Shown here piece by piece: positions 27,644-38,305 of a DNA stretch of 64,000 bases (the stretch's first letter is position 1; each line of letters begins with the position of its first letter). This DNA is from Brucella sp. 21LCYQ03 (GTDB taxonomy: Bacteria > Pseudomonadota > Alphaproteobacteria > Rhizobiales > Rhizobiaceae): contig NZ_JAMJWE010000002.1 of NCBI RefSeq assembly GCF_023554105.1, positions 124,001 through 188,000 on the forward strand, written 5' to 3'. The translations under genes and the position numbers were made by a program. Below the pieces are notes generated by a model that was not told the DNA's origin, did not search any database, and saw only the letters and a program-made list of their open reading frames with translations.

Positions 27644-29938
27644 ATGCCAGTCTCGACGCCGAAGGGCAACACGCCAGAACGCACACCCACAGCCAGTGAG
27701 AAGGAAGCGCTCGACTTTCACGCGCATGGCCGTCCGGGAAAGCTGGAAATCAATCCCACCAAGCCTATGATGACGCAGCGCGACCTGTCGCTGGCCTATT
27801 CGCCGGGTGTCGCAGTTCCAGTCAAGGCAATCGCCGAAAACCCAGCCACCGCCTATGATTATACGGCCAAGGGCAATCTGGTTGCGGTCATCTCCAACGG
27901 CACGGCCATTCTTGGCCTTGGCAATCTCGGTGCGCTGGCTTCCAAGCCTGTGATGGAAGGCAAGGCCGTCCTCTTCAAGCGCTTTGCGGATGTGGATTCC
28001 ATCGATTTGGAAGTCGATACGGCCAACATTGATGAATTTATCAATGCCGTGCGCTATCTCGGACCATCCTTTGGCGGGATCAATCTCGAAGACATCAAAG
28101 CACCGGATTGCTTCATCATCGAACAGCGCCTGCGCGAAGTGATGGACATTCCGGTTTTCCACGATGACCAGCACGGCACAGCCATCATTGCCGCAGCAGG
28201 CATGATCAATGCGCTGCTTTTGACGGGCCGTGACATCAAGAATACCAAGCTCGTCTGCAATGGCGCTGGCTCCGCAGGTATTGCCTGTATCGAACTCATC
28301 AAGGCCATCGGTTTCCCGTCTGAAAACGTCACGCTCTGCGACACCAAGGGCGTCGTTTATCAGGGCCGTGAAGAAGGCATGAACCAGTGGAAGTCGGCCC
28401 ACGCCATCAAGACGTCCAAGCGCTCGCTCGAAGACGCCATGAAAGATGCTGACATTTTCTTCGGCGTTTCGGCAAAGGGCGCGCTGACCAAGGAAATGGT
28501 GCGTTCGATGGCACCAAATCCGATCATCTTCGCGATGGCCAACCCGGACCCGGAAGTGACCCCGGAAGACGTGGCCGAAGTGCGTGACGATGCCATTGTC
28601 GCCACAGGCCGTTCGGACTATCCGAACCAGGTCAACAATGTTCTCGGCTTCCCGTATATTTTCCGTGGAGCGCTTGATGTACGTGCAACCACGATCAATG
28701 ACGAGATGAAGATTGCAGCGGTTTACGCGATTGCGGAACTGGCGCGTGAAGACGTACCAGATGATGTGGTTGCCGCCTATCAGGGCAGCCGCCCACGTTT
28801 TGGCCCACAATATATCATTCCTGTCCCGTTCGATCCGCGTTTGCTGGCCACCGTTTCGGCGGCTGTCGCCAAGGCTGCCATTGAAACCGGCGTTGCTGGT
28901 CGCGCTATCGAAGACATTGAAGGCTATAAGCAGGAACTGCTTGCGCGTCGTGATCCGATTGCTTCGACATTGCGCGGGATTTATGAGCGCGTGCGCCGTC
29001 AGCCAAAGCGCATCGTCTTTGCCGAAGGTGAAGAAGAGCCAACAATGCGCGCCGCTGTTTCCTATGTTAATCAGGGCCTTGGCACTGCCATTCTGGTTGG
29101 CCGCGAAGAGCGTGTTGCAGAAACTGCCAAGGAGGCGGGCCTTGATCTCAACCGTCCGGGCATTGAAATCATCAATGCGCGTCTGTCGAGCCGCAACGCG
29201 GCCTATGCCGACTATCTCTATGAAAAGCTGCAGCGCAAAGGCTATCTGACCCGCGATTGCCATCGCCTGATCAACAATGACCGCAATCATTTTGCGGCTT
29301 GCATGGTTGCACTTGGCGATGCGGATGGCATGGTAACGGGCATCACCCGAAACTACGCAACGGGCCTCGAAGATGTGCGCCGTGTGATCGATTCAAAGCC
29401 GGGTCATCGTCTGGTTGGTGTGTCCATTGCGCTTTGCCGTGGCCGCACAGTGTTCATCGCCGATACCGCCGTTCACGAAAAGCCAACAGCCGAAGAGCTT
29501 GCCGATATTGCTGTTGAAGCCGCAGGCATGGCGCGTCGCATGGGCTATGTGCCACGCGTGGCGCTCACAGCTTTCTCGACCTTCGGTCATATGGGCGGCG
29601 AAAGCTCAGCTCGTATTCAGGAAGCGGTTCGCATTCTCAACACGCGTCATGTCGATTTCGAATTTGACGGCGAAATGAGCGCAGACGTAGCGCTGAACCC
29701 GAAGCTGATGGAACGTTATCCGTTCATCCGCCTGTCGGGTCCGGCCAATGTCATCGTCACGCCGGATAATCACTCGGCATCGATTGCAGCCAATATGCTT
29801 CAGGAACTGGGCGGCGCAACGATTATCGGGCCGCTGCTCGTTGGTCTTGATAAACCAGCACAGATCGTCAGCATCGGTGCGAAAGATACCGACATCGTCA
29901 ATATGGCGGCTATTGCTGCCTATAATGCCGGTAACTGA
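27644..29938 (+). CDS. maeB: NADP-dependent malic enzyme, MaeB type
   Basis: 764 residues, the length of the fused MaeB class. The N-terminal malic enzyme part (to about 430) has [21 protein letters not shown] and the NAD(P)-binding [13 protein letters not shown]. The C-terminal ~330 residues are a phosphotransacetylase-like regulatory domain beginning near [16 protein letters not shown] and lacking a proven PTA activity. It oxidatively decarboxylates malate to pyruvate with NADPH formation; in this class acetyl-CoA often inhibits through the PTA domain. GGAGGG lies before the ATG. Confidence 0.95.
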   Translation: MPVSTPKGNTPERTPTASEKEALDFHAHGRPGKLEINPTKPMMTQRDLSLAYSPGVAVPVKAIAENPATAYDYTAKGNLVAVISNGTAILGLGNLGALASKPVMEGKAVLFKRFADVDSIDLEVDTANIDEFINAVRYLGPSFGGINLEDIKAPDCFIIEQRLREVMDIPVFHDDQHGTAIIAAAGMINALLLTGRDIKNTKLVCNGAGSAGIACIELIKAIGFPSENVTLCDTKGVVYQGREEGMNQWKSAHAIKTSKRSLEDAMKDADIFFGVSAKGALTKEMVRSMAPNPIIFAMANPDPEVTPEDVAEVRDDAIVATGRSDYPNQVNNVLGFPYIFRGALDVRATTINDEMKIAAVYAIAELAREDVPDDVVAAYQGSRPRFGPQYIIPVPFDPRLLATVSAAVAKAAIETGVAGRAIEDIEGYKQELLARRDPIASTLRGIYERVRRQPKRIVFAEGEEEPTMRAAVSYVNQGLGTAILVGREERVAETAKEAGLDLNRPGIEIINARLSSRNAAYADYLYEKLQRKGYLTRDCHRLINNDRNHFAACMVALGDADGMVTGITRNYATGLEDVRRVIDSKPGHRLVGVSIALCRGRTVFIADTAVHEKPTAEELADIAVEAAGMARRMGYVPRVALTAFSTFGHMGGESSARIQEAVRILNTRHVDFEFDGEMSADVALNPKLMERYPFIRLSGPANVIVTPDNHSASIAANMLQELGGATIIGPLLVGLDKPAQIVSIGAKDTDIVNMAAIAAYNAGN

Positions 29939-29959
29939 AAAGACGAATGAAAATTGGAT

Positions 29960-29990
29960 AAAGGCCGGGCAATGCCCGGCCTTTTCTTTT
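29960..29990 (+). terminator. Rho-independent terminator after maeB
   Basis: AAAGGCCGGGC (29960-29970), three-base loop, GCCCGGCCTTT (29974-29984), then TCTTTT. A strong 11-bp stem that separates maeB from glnD. Confidence 0.9.
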
Positions 29991-30067
29991 CAATGTTCAC
30001 CATATTTAAAACCGGCTATAGGATAGTTCCGTCAGTTCCCTCCCAAAACGCCGGACATACAAGCCGC

Positions 30068-32863
30068 ATGAGCGCACACGACCTGAAGCTTGAAGACATC
30101 GTCAATCCAGAAACGCTGCGTCGCAAGATCAACGAACTCGCGGATTCAGCCGACGAAAGCTATACGAGCCTGCCTGTCCGCAAGGTGGTCTTGCATGCGC
30201 TAAAAGATGCGCTCGTGCGCGGTCGTGGCGTTGCAGAAAACATGCTGATGAAAGACGGCGGCGGCACGCTTTGCGTGCGGCGCTTGTCCTATCTCATGGA
30301 CACGCTGATCAGCGCTCTTTTTGAATTTGCCAGCACAAAAGTCTATCCGGCGCTTAACCCGTCTAAAGCCGAGCATATGGCGGTCGTTGCTGTCGGCGGC
30401 TATGGTCGCGGCGGACTGGCTCCCGGCTCAGACATCGATCTGCTATTTTTGCTACCTTACAAGCAAACGCCGTGGGGCGAGCAAGTCGCTGAATATATGC
30501 TCTATATGCTCTGGGATATGGGGCTGAAAGTCGGGCATTCCACACGCAATATCGACGAATGCATCCGCCTTTCGCGCGAAGATATGACGATCCGCACTGC
30601 CATTCTTGATGCGCGTTTTATCATCGGCAATCGTGATTTATTCAATTCGCTCGTCACGCGCTTTGACGAAGAAGTGGTGAAAAATACCGGCCCTGAATTC
30701 ATTCAGGCCAAGCTTGCAGAGCGCGATAACCGTCACAAAAAGGCAGGTGAAACGCGCTATCTGGTCGAGCCGAATGTCAAAGAAGGCAAAGGCGGCCAGC
30801 GCGATCTGCATACGCTGTTCTGGATTGCCAAATATTTCTATCGCGTCAAAAGCAAGGAAGAACTGGTCAAGCTTGGCGTGTTGTCACGCGCGGAACTGAG
30901 GCTGTTCAACAAGGCTGAGGATTTTCTCTGGGCTGTACGCTGCCATATGCATTTTGCAACGCTGAAAGCCGAAGAGCGCTTGTCCTTCGATATTCAGCCG
31001 GAAATCGCACAGCGTCTGGGTTATACCGCCCATCCCGGCCAGAACTATGTCGAACGCTTCATGAAGCATTACTTCCTCGTCGCAAAAGACGTCGGCGATC
31101 TGACGCGCATACTCTGTGCAGCATTGGAAGAAGAACAAGCCAAGCATGTGCCGGGCTTCAATCGTATCTTCCTCACATTTTCCAACCGCAAGCGCAAACT
31201 TGCGGGCAGCAATGATTTCATCTCTGAAAATCATCGCATCAACATTGCCGATGCCGATGTGTTCAAGCGCGATCCGGTCAATATCATTCGCGTTTTCCAG
31301 CTCGCCGATAAGCTGGGGCTGGAGTTTCATCCTGATGTGATGCAGCAGCTCACCCGCTCGCTGAAACTGATCAATGCGGAGTTGCGCGAGAACCCGGAAG
31401 CCAACAAGCTGTTTCTGGAAGTGCTGACCTCGCCGCGCAATCCTGAACTCATTCTCAGACGCATGAATGAATCGGGCGTACTGGGCAAGTTCATTCCGGA
31501 TTTCGGTAAGATCGTCGCGATGATGCAGTTCAACATGTATCATCATTACACGGTCGATGAGCATCTGCTGCGCTGTATTGCAGTGCTTTCCGAGATTGAG
31601 CATGGCGACCTAGAAAATGAGCATCCGCTTGCCAATCATCTGGTCAATTCGATCAAGCGCGACCGCAATCTGCTCTATGTCGCCATGCTTTTGCATGACA
31701 TTGCCAAAGGTCGCCCGGAAGATCATTCGATTGCAGGCGCCCGTATTGCCAAAAAGCTTTGCCCGCGTTTTGGGCTGTCGCCATCCGAGACTGAAACCGT
31801 CGAATGGCTGGTGCGTGAGCATCTGACCATGAGCATGGTTGCGCAGTCGCGCGATCTCAACGACCGCAAAACCATCGTCGATTTTGCCGACACCGTGCAG
31901 ACCATGGAACGGCTGAAGCTGCTGTTGATCCTGACCGTTTGCGACATTAAAGGCGTTGGCCCCGGCGTATGGAATGGCTGGAAAGGCCAGCTTCTGCGCA
32001 CGCTTTTCTATGAAACCGAGCTGGTTCTCACAGGTGGCTTCTCTAAACTCCCACGCGCTGATCGCGACCGGCAGGGCCGCGCTGCGTTGGGCGAAAAGCT
32101 GAGCGACTGGCCAGAGGCCGAGCGCGACGCCTATCTTAGCCTGCATTACACCAATTATTTCCTCACAGTCAGCCTTGAGGATCAGGTGCGCCACGCGCAT
32201 TTCATCCGCGAAGCAGACCGCAATGGTCGTGCGCTGGCAACCATGGCCAAGCCTCACACATTTGAGGCCGTCACGGAAATCACCGTGCTAGCGCCCGATC
32301 ATCCGCGCCTTTTGTCGATCATCACCGGCGCTTGTGCTGCCGCTGGCGGCAACATTGTCGATGCACAGATTTTCACCACAGGCGATGGACGCGCGCTGGA
32401 TACAATTCTGATCAGCCGCGAATTTGACACCGACGAAGACGAGCGTCGCCGTGCCGAACGCGTTGGGAAAGTGATTGAAGATGTGCTATCCGGCAAAGCG
32501 CATCTGCCGGATGTTTTGGCCAAGCGCACCAAGCCCAAACGCGGCGCGAAGGCTTTCAAGGTTGAACCGCGCGTCGAGATCAACAACACACTCTCCGACA
32601 AATTCACCGTCATCGAAGTGGAAGGGCTTGATCGCCCTGGTCTTTTGTCCGAACTGACCGGCCTTATTTCTGACTTGTCGCTGGATATTGCTTCGGCACA
32701 TATCACGACCTTCGGCGAAAAGGTGATCGACAGCTTCTATGTCACGGATCTGGTGGGCCACAAGATTTCAAACGCAACACGTCAGGGCAATATCAGGCGC
32801 AAGCTTCTTGCGGTTCTCGGCGGGGAAAATACTGCTAAGTCCAGCGGGCGCGCAGCGGCATAA
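30068..32863 (+). CDS. glnD: Bifunctional uridylyltransferase/uridylyl-removing enzyme GlnD
   Basis: 931 residues from ATG 30068 ([12 protein letters not shown]); a frame open to 29954 would start inside the maeB terminator and is rejected. The nucleotidyltransferase site [18 protein letters not shown] lies near 110-127. Next come the HD hydrolase domain ([24 protein letters not shown]) and two C-terminal ACT domains ([40 protein letters not shown]). It senses glutamine and modifies the PII proteins GlnB/GlnK. murJ follows after 18 bases, a common Rhizobiales neighbour. Confidence 0.95.
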   Translation: MSAHDLKLEDIVNPETLRRKINELADSADESYTSLPVRKVVLHALKDALVRGRGVAENMLMKDGGGTLCVRRLSYLMDTLISALFEFASTKVYPALNPSKAEHMAVVAVGGYGRGGLAPGSDIDLLFLLPYKQTPWGEQVAEYMLYMLWDMGLKVGHSTRNIDECIRLSREDMTIRTAILDARFIIGNRDLFNSLVTRFDEEVVKNTGPEFIQAKLAERDNRHKKAGETRYLVEPNVKEGKGGQRDLHTLFWIAKYFYRVKSKEELVKLGVLSRAELRLFNKAEDFLWAVRCHMHFATLKAEERLSFDIQPEIAQRLGYTAHPGQNYVERFMKHYFLVAKDVGDLTRILCAALEEEQAKHVPGFNRIFLTFSNRKRKLAGSNDFISENHRINIADADVFKRDPVNIIRVFQLADKLGLEFHPDVMQQLTRSLKLINAELRENPEANKLFLEVLTSPRNPELILRRMNESGVLGKFIPDFGKIVAMMQFNMYHHYTVDEHLLRCIAVLSEIEHGDLENEHPLANHLVNSIKRDRNLLYVAMLLHDIAKGRPEDHSIAGARIAKKLCPRFGLSPSETETVEWLVREHLTMSMVAQSRDLNDRKTIVDFADTVQTMERLKLLLILTVCDIKGVGPGVWNGWKGQLLRTLFYETELVLTGGFSKLPRADRDRQGRAALGEKLSDWPEAERDAYLSLHYTNYFLTVSLEDQVRHAHFIREADRNGRALATMAKPHTFEAVTEITVLAPDHPRLLSIITGACAAAGGNIVDAQIFTTGDGRALDTILISREFDTDEDERRRAERVGKVIEDVLSGKAHLPDVLAKRTKPKRGAKAFKVEPRVEINNTLSDKFTVIEVEGLDRPGLLSELTGLISDLSLDIASAHITTFGEKVIDSFYVTDLVGHKISNATRQGNIRRKLLAVLGGENTAKSSGRAAA

Positions 32864-32881
32864 TACAGGTATTTTAGTCTT

Positions 32882-34471
32882 ATGAGTTTGGTCAAAAAAT
32901 TCGCAACTGTTGCGTCTGGCACGCTGATGAGCCGCATTTTTGGTTTCACGCGTGAAATGTTTATGGCGGCGGCACTCGGCACAGGTCCGGTTGCGGATGC
33001 GTTTAATGCGGCATTTCGCTTTCCAAACACTTTCCGCAGACTGTTTGCCGAAGGTGCGTTCAATACTGCCTTCGTGCCTCTATTTTCAAAAGAGATCGAG
33101 AAGAACGGCATGGACGGCGCACGCCGCTTTTCCGAAGAAGTGTTCGGCGTACTTTTTACGGTTCTGATGTTCATTACGATTGCCATGGAACTCTCCATGC
33201 CGTTTATCGTGCGCACCGTCATTGCGCCGGGTTTCACCGATGATCCGGTGAAATTCGACAATACGGTGCGGCTCGCCGTGATCATGTTCCCCTATCTTGC
33301 TTGTATGTCGCTGGCATCGATGATGGCGGGAATGCTCAATTCGCTGCATCGCTATTTCGCCGCAGCAGTCGCGCCGGTCTTTCTAAACATCATCCTCATT
33401 GCGGTTCTCGCCTTCAGCTGGTGGCAGGGATATGACGCGCTGGCCGTCGGCTATGCGTTGTCATGGGGCGTTATGGCCGCAGGTCTGGTTCAGCTCGCTA
33501 TCGTCTGGATCGACGTGCGCGTTGCAGGGATCAAAATCGGTTTTCGGCGTCCGCGTCTGACCCCCGGCGTCAAACGTCTGCTCGTTCTGGCATTTCCAGC
33601 AGCGATCACCGGCGGCATCACGCAGATTAATCTGCTGATCAACACCAATATCGCCTCGGGCATGGAGGGTGCTGTTTCCTCGCTGGTCTATGCCGATCGC
33701 ATTTACCAGCTGCCGCTTGGCGTGGTGGGAATTGCGGTTGCGACCGTGCTTCTGCCGGAACTCTCGCGCGCCTTGCGCGGCGGGCATATGAAAGAAGCAT
33801 CGAACCTGCAAAACCGCTCGGTAGAGTTTACGCTGTTTCTCACACTTCCGGCTGCGGCTGCCCTTCTGGTCATGTCAGAGCCGATTGTTCGACTGCTGTT
33901 TGAGCGCGGGCAGTTCAGCGCGGAATCAACGCTCGTTGTTTCCAGTATTCTGGCGATTTATGGCATCGGCTTGCCAGCTTATGTGCTGATAAAAGCCTTT
34001 CTTCCGGGCTTTTTTGCGCGTGAAGACACCCGCACACCAATGATCTTTGCTGCCATTTCGGTTGCGGTGAATATAACGCTGGCCCTCACGCTGTTTCCGC
34101 GTATGGGACCGACCGGCATCGCCATTGCAGAAATCACAGCGGGCTGGATCAATGCGGCACTGCTATTTGCAATGCTGATAAAGCGCGGGCATTGGGGCAA
34201 TGATATTCCGCTGCTCACTCGTATTCCGCGCCTGCTGATTGCGGCCGCAATTATGGCTGCGGGCATTCATTTTGCCATTGGCTATTTTGCGCACGAGCTT
34301 TCATCAGCCTCGTCCTTTGGGATACGCGCCGGAACTCTCGCGGCCATGGTTATAGGAGCGATGGTCGTCTATTTTGCGCTGGCCTTTGGGCTTGGTGGCG
34401 CGAACACGGCGATGATCCGTCGCGGCATCAAGCGTGGTGCAGCCAAGAAAGAGCCTGAGAGCGACAATTAA
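32882..34471 (+). CDS. murJ: Lipid II flippase MurJ
   Basis: 529 residues with about 14 membrane helices. The start SLVKKFATVASGTLMSRIFGFTREMFMAAALG and the FRRLFAEGAFNTAFVPLFS motif are characteristic of MurJ/MviN. It flips lipid II across the inner membrane for peptidoglycan synthesis. It follows glnD by 18 bases and is probably co-transcribed with it. A palindromic repeat begins four bases after the stop. Confidence 0.95.
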   Translation: MSLVKKFATVASGTLMSRIFGFTREMFMAAALGTGPVADAFNAAFRFPNTFRRLFAEGAFNTAFVPLFSKEIEKNGMDGARRFSEEVFGVLFTVLMFITIAMELSMPFIVRTVIAPGFTDDPVKFDNTVRLAVIMFPYLACMSLASMMAGMLNSLHRYFAAAVAPVFLNIILIAVLAFSWWQGYDALAVGYALSWGVMAAGLVQLAIVWIDVRVAGIKIGFRRPRLTPGVKRLLVLAFPAAITGGITQINLLINTNIASGMEGAVSSLVYADRIYQLPLGVVGIAVATVLLPELSRALRGGHMKEASNLQNRSVEFTLFLTLPAAAALLVMSEPIVRLLFERGQFSAESTLVVSSILAIYGIGLPAYVLIKAFLPGFFAREDTRTPMIFAAISVAVNITLALTLFPRMGPTGIAIAEITAGWINAALLFAMLIKRGHWGNDIPLLTRIPRLLIAAAIMAAGIHFAIGYFAHELSSASSFGIRAGTLAAMVIGAMVVYFALAFGLGGANTAMIRRGIKRGAAKKEPESDN

Positions 34472-34474
34472 GAC

Positions 34475-34518
34475 GCGCATCTTTGTCCTAAAACCGTTTC
34501 ACACTTTTCGGGATGCGC
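34475..34518. repeat. Palindromic intergenic repeat, copy 3
   Basis: 44 bases, arms GCGCATC ... GATGCGC. It differs from the copy at 24705-24748 at only two positions (TTTGTCCTAAAA against TTTATCCGAAAA). It lies between murJ and trpS and can form a long stem, so it may also end or stabilise the murJ transcript. Confidence 0.85.
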
Positions 34519-34619
34519 TTTTATTACCCTTGAAAGGCGCTCGCAGCTCTGCGAAAACACCGCATCAAAATTAGTGCCCTTCGCTCTCCACCGGCGAAGG
34601 CCAACATCAGGATAATATT

Positions 34620-35687
34620 ATGAGCACGTTCAAACCGCTTGTCTTCTCCGGCGTTCAACCGACCGGAAACCTTCACCTTGGAAATTATCTGGGTGCGATC
34701 AAGCGGTGGGTCGAAGTGCAGGAGACGCAGGAATGCATCTATTGCGTTGTCGATATGCATGCGTTGACCGTCTCGCCCGATCCAGCCGAGTTGATCCAAT
34801 CAACCCGCGAAGTGACTGCCGCGTTCCTCGCTGCTGGCATCGATCCAAAGCGTAGCATCGTGTTCAACCAGAGCCGCGTGCGTCAGCATGCCGAACTCGC
34901 ATGGGTGTTCAACTGCGTGGCGCGCATGGGCTGGATGAGCCGCATGACGCAGTTCAAGGACAAAGCTGGTAAAGACCGCGAAAATGCATCGCTTGGTCTC
35001 TTCGCTTATCCGAGCCTGATGGCTGCTGACATTCTGCTTTATCGCGCAACCCATGTGCCTGTGGGTGAAGACCAGAAGCAGCATCTGGAACTGACACGCG
35101 ACATCGCACAGAAATTCAACAACGATTATTCCGACCGCATTGCTTCGCTCGGTATCGGTGTGGATATGCAGGTGGGTGACGAAGAGGTTTCGGGCTTCTT
35201 CCCGCTGACCGAGCCGATGATTTCGGGTCCGGCTATGCGCATCATGTCGCTGCGTGACGGTACCAAGAAGATGTCTAAGTCTGATCCGTCGGACCTGTCG
35301 CGCATCAATCTGATCGACGATGAAGACACCATCAACAAGAAGATCCGCAAGGCGAAAACCGATTCGGACGGTCTGCCGACGGAACTCGATGGTCTTGCAG
35401 GCCGCCCGGAAGCCGACAATCTCGTCGGCATCTATGCAGCCCTTTCGTCAAAGTCGAAGGAAGACATTCTGGCTGAATTTGGTGGACGCCAGTTCTCCGA
35501 ATTCAAGACTTCGCTTGCCGATCTGGCAGTCGCGAAACTCTCGCCAATTACCCATGAAATGCGTCGTCTGGTGGCAGATTCTGCCTATATTGACAGCGTT
35601 TTGAAGGATGGTGGCGAACGTGCAAGTGCGATTGCCGAAACCAATATGCGCAATGTGCGTGATATTATCGGCTGGCTTCAGGACTGA
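34620..35687 (+). CDS. trpS: Tryptophanyl-tRNA synthetase
   Basis: 355 residues. The class I signatures are [17 protein letters not shown] (HIGH equivalent) and [10 protein letters not shown] (KMSKS) near residues 220-229. It charges tRNA-Trp. AGGA lies eight bases before the ATG. A hairpin with CCTTCGC (34578-34584) and GCGAAGG (34594-34600) lies in the leader just upstream of the ribosome-binding site. Confidence 0.96.
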   Translation: MSTFKPLVFSGVQPTGNLHLGNYLGAIKRWVEVQETQECIYCVVDMHALTVSPDPAELIQSTREVTAAFLAAGIDPKRSIVFNQSRVRQHAELAWVFNCVARMGWMSRMTQFKDKAGKDRENASLGLFAYPSLMAADILLYRATHVPVGEDQKQHLELTRDIAQKFNNDYSDRIASLGIGVDMQVGDEEVSGFFPLTEPMISGPAMRIMSLRDGTKKMSKSDPSDLSRINLIDDEDTINKKIRKAKTDSDGLPTELDGLAGRPEADNLVGIYAALSSKSKEDILAEFGGRQFSEFKTSLADLAVAKLSPITHEMRRLVADSAYIDSVLKDGGERASAIAETNMRNVRDIIGWLQD

Positions 35688-35750
35688 TCCTGTCAAATAT
35701 TACGGCGCTACCCGCTTGCGGGTGGCGCTTTGCAATGCCACATTATCGCC

Positions 35751-36239
35751 ATGGTATCCAAACGACTTAGCCGGGAAACCGGCCATCGACGCAAGTTTCT
35801 TGCTGTTATTGACGAGACGCCCGAATGCGGGCGTGCCGTCGCCTATGCATCGCGCCGCGCAAAAAACTCAAACGGTGCGCTTGTCATGCTCTTCGTCATC
35901 GACAATTCAGATTTCCAGCAAATCTTAGGTGTTGGCGAGATCATGCGTGCAGAAGCCGAAGAGCGAGCGCGTTCAACGCTAGAGAAATTCGCCGCGAAAG
36001 TGCGTGAAGAACAGGGCATTGAACCGGAACTCATTATTCGTGAAGGCCGGATTACAGAAGAGCTGCCGAGCCTGATTGAGGAAGATCAGGATATTGCTAT
36101 CCTCGTTCTGGCAGCGGGTTCGGGCAACGAAGGCCCCGGCCCTCTTGTGCAATCTCTGGCCAATCGCGCACAGTTCCAAATTCCGGTGACGGTTATTCCG
36201 GCAGGTCTTTCAGATGAAGACATTGATGCCGTGACTTAA
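35751..36239 (+). CDS. Universal stress protein (UspA family)
   Basis: 162 residues from ATG 35751 (MVSKRLSRETGHRRKFLAVID); an ATG seven codons upstream is possible but less likely. One Usp domain: FLAVIDETPECGRAVAYASRRA at the start and DIAILVLAAGSGNEGPGPLVQSL...IPVTVIPAGL at the end. The usual ATP-binding G-x2-G-x9-G(S/T) is not clear, so it may be a non-ATP-binding member. It follows trpS by about 60 bases and precedes the NifU-like gene, an arrangement seen in other Rhizobiales. Confidence 0.85.
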   Translation: MVSKRLSRETGHRRKFLAVIDETPECGRAVAYASRRAKNSNGALVMLFVIDNSDFQQILGVGEIMRAEAEERARSTLEKFAAKVREEQGIEPELIIREGRITEELPSLIEEDQDIAILVLAAGSGNEGPGPLVQSLANRAQFQIPVTVIPAGLSDEDIDAVT

Positions 36240-36345
36240 TCACCCTATATTGATCGTAACGCGCATGCGCCCTTTGAGATGAGGCTTGCTTAAACGCGCA
36301 TCCATGCTTACGAAAAGCTTCTGATATTGAAAGCGGAGAACGGAC

Positions 36346-36918
36346 ATGTTCATCCAGACCGAGACCACGCCAAACCCGGCAACTCTCAAGTTCCTGCCTG
36401 GCAAGGTCGTTATGCCTGAAGGCACAGCGGATTTTCGCGATGCAGCAAGTGCCGGTAATACATCGCCGCTAGCAGCCAAGCTGTTTGCCGTTCCGGGCGT
36501 GACCGGCGTTTTCTTTGGCTTTGATTTTATCACAGTGACCAAAGAAGATGGAGAATGGCAGCACCTGAAGCCTGCTATCCTTGGCACAATCATGGAACAT
36601 TTCATGTCGGGCGCGCCTGTCATGGCAAGCAATGCTGGCGTTGATGCTGCAAAGACCGATGATGAGGAAGAGTTCTTCGACAAAGCCGACGCTGAAATCG
36701 TTGATACGATCAAGGAACTGATTGAAACCCGCGTCCGCCCAGCTGTGGCGCAGGACGGTGGCGACATCACCTTCCGCGGTTTTGAAAACGGCACTGTGTT
36801 TCTGCACATGAAGGGCGCTTGCTCTGGCTGCCCATCATCGACCGCGACACTCAAACACGGCATTCAGAACCTTCTGCGCCATTTTGTGCCGGAAGTTCAG
36901 CAGGTCGAGCAGATCTGA
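36346..36918 (+). CDS. NifU family iron-sulfur cluster carrier (Nfu type)
   Basis: 190 residues. The N-terminal Nfu_N domain (MFIQTETTPNPATLKFLPG ... VFFGFDFITVTK) is followed by an acidic linker and a C-terminal NifU domain with the cluster ligands in MKGACSGCPSSTATLK (C-x2-C). It carries [4Fe-4S] clusters to target apoproteins. GGAGAA lies before the ATG. A terminator follows. Confidence 0.93.
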   Translation: MFIQTETTPNPATLKFLPGKVVMPEGTADFRDAASAGNTSPLAAKLFAVPGVTGVFFGFDFITVTKEDGEWQHLKPAILGTIMEHFMSGAPVMASNAGVDAAKTDDEEEFFDKADAEIVDTIKELIETRVRPAVAQDGGDITFRGFENGTVFLHMKGACSGCPSSTATLKHGIQNLLRHFVPEVQQVEQI

Positions 36919-36936
36919 TCTTATAAAAATCGCAAT

Positions 36937-36965
36937 AAAAAGGCCGCTTTTTAGCGGCCTTTTTC
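36937..36965. terminator. Bidirectional terminator between the nfu and L,D-transpeptidase genes
   Basis: AAAAAGGCCGC (36937-36947), six-base loop, GCGGCCTTTTT (36954-36964). A and T runs on both sides suit the two converging genes. Confidence 0.9.
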
Positions 36966-36975
36966 ATATCTTCTG

Positions 36976-37593
36976 TTATCGGACGATAACCTTGGCTCCC
37001 TGCTCGGTACGCTCGTAGAGATCAATAATATCCTGATTCATCATGCGAACGCAGCCCGATGACATGGCTTTACCGATCGACCACCATTCTGGTGTTCCAT
37101 GAATACGATAGCCGGTGTCGCCACCCTTGTTGTAGAGATAGAGCGCGCGTGCACCCAAAGGATTCTTGAGGCCTGGTCCCATACCATTGCGATATTTCGC
37201 CAGTTCGGGCTGACGCTTAATCATCGGTGCAGGCGGTGTCCATGTCGGCCATTCACGTTTCATCGCAACACGTGCAGTCCCATTCCAGCCGAAGCCTTCA
37301 CGACCGACGCCGATACCATAGCGCATCGCTTTGCCATTTGGCTGCACCAGATAAAGGAATTTTTCGCCGGTTTCTACGATGATCGTACCGGGCGCTTCAG
37401 TGGTCTGATAGCTGACGATCTGTCGGCGATATTGCTGCGGGATCTTCTCATTCGGAATAGCTGGAATGGTGTAGCCAGCGTCGCTGACCGAAGAATAAGA
37501 CGCGGTGTAGAAGGTGCCGCCGACTGTGGAGCAGCCAGTAAGGGCGCCACCAAGAAGAAGGGCTGCGGTCAGCTGCAAGACGCGAGACTTCAT
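36976..37593 (-). CDS. L,D-transpeptidase lipoprotein (YkuD domain)
   Basis: 205 residues from ATG 37593. The signal peptide ends in a lipobox, LTGC with Cys21, so it is probably membrane-anchored. The YkuD domain (about 75-205) ends with RIHGTPEWWSIGKAMSSGCVRM; His of IHGT and Cys181 are the catalytic residues. Enzymes of this class make 3-3 crosslinks in peptidoglycan or, in this order, tether outer-membrane beta-barrel proteins to it. Upstream in-frame ATGs to 37641 would spoil the signal peptide. Confidence 0.9.
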   Translation of the reverse strand: MKSRVLQLTAALLLGGALTGCSTVGGTFYTASYSSVSDAGYTIPAIPNEKIPQQYRRQIVSYQTTEAPGTIIVETGEKFLYLVQPNGKAMRYGIGVGREGFGWNGTARVAMKREWPTWTPPAPMIKRQPELAKYRNGMGPGLKNPLGARALYLYNKGGDTGYRIHGTPEWWSIGKAMSSGCVRMMNQDIIDLYERTEQGAKVIVR

Positions 37594-37810
37594 GAAAATT
37601 CCCCAGATTGAATAGACCATCATCAGGAGCGAATCGCTCATTCATACGCAAAGATGAGGGAGTATTGTTAACCAAGCGTTAACCGTAAATTGAAAATTCA
37701 TTATTTAGCCATAATCTCGCCATTGGTTTCACAATCTTGCTCTAGGTTTGCCGCTGATTTTTGAGTGTTTTTCAATTGTTTTGGACGTTTTTCACGCGCA
37801 AAATGCACTT

Positions 37811-38305
37811 ATGCCAATCGTGATTCCCAACAAAACACACCCTCTTTCCGACGGTCGCCAATCCGAAAATGCCATGCTGGTGCGGCGCGGTGTTCAGCGT
37901 CTGTTTTTGGAAATGGGACTGGCAACTTTGCCGGAATTATCACTCGCTTCGGGCAGGCGCGCAGACCTTATTGCGGTTAGCCGCAAAGGCGAAATCTGGA
38001 TCGTCGAAATCAAGTCGTCCATTGAAGACTGGAAGGCCGATCGCAAATGGCCAGACTATCGCGCCTATTGCGATCGTCTGTTTTTTGCGACGCATCCAAG
38101 CGTACCGACAGAGATATTCCCGGAGGATTGCGGGTTCATTTTATCGGATGGGTATGGCGCGGAAATCCTGCGTGATGCACCGGAACACAAACTGCCAGGC
38201 GCTACCCGCAAAGCGCTGATGTTGCGCTTTGCGCGATCAAGTGCGGCACGCCTCACCATTGCAGAGCTTGCAGGTTTAGACGTTCCCGAAACCGATATAG
38301 ATTAG
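37811..38305 (+). CDS. mmcB: MmcB family DNA repair protein
   Basis: 164 residues from ATG 37811. It has a PD-(D/E)xK nuclease core, GRRADLIAVSRKGEIWIVEIKSS (Asp then E-x-K), followed by WPDYRAYCDRLFFAT. MmcB was named for mitomycin sensitivity in Caulobacter, where it acts with the ImuB/DnaE2 mutagenesis system; that role is inferred here. The 3' end overlaps prrA by four bases, tail to tail. Confidence 0.85.
   Translation: MPIVIPNKTHPLSDGRQSENAMLVRRGVQRLFLEMGLATLPELSLASGRRADLIAVSRKGEIWIVEIKSSIEDWKADRKWPDYRAYCDRLFFATHPSVPTEIFPEDCGFILSDGYGAEILRDAPEHKLPGATRKALMLRFARSSAARLTIAELAGLDVPETDID

Noticed and set aside
27560-29290. 576-codon open frame on the minus strand opposite maeB
   Set aside because: It mirrors the coding frame of maeB, whose motifs are complete; the antisense product has no recognisable domain and is rich in Arg, His and Cys as expected for a shadow frame.
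29954-30067. Longer start for glnD
   Set aside because: It would begin within the maeB terminator and add residues absent from GlnD; the ATG at 30068 gives the normal start.
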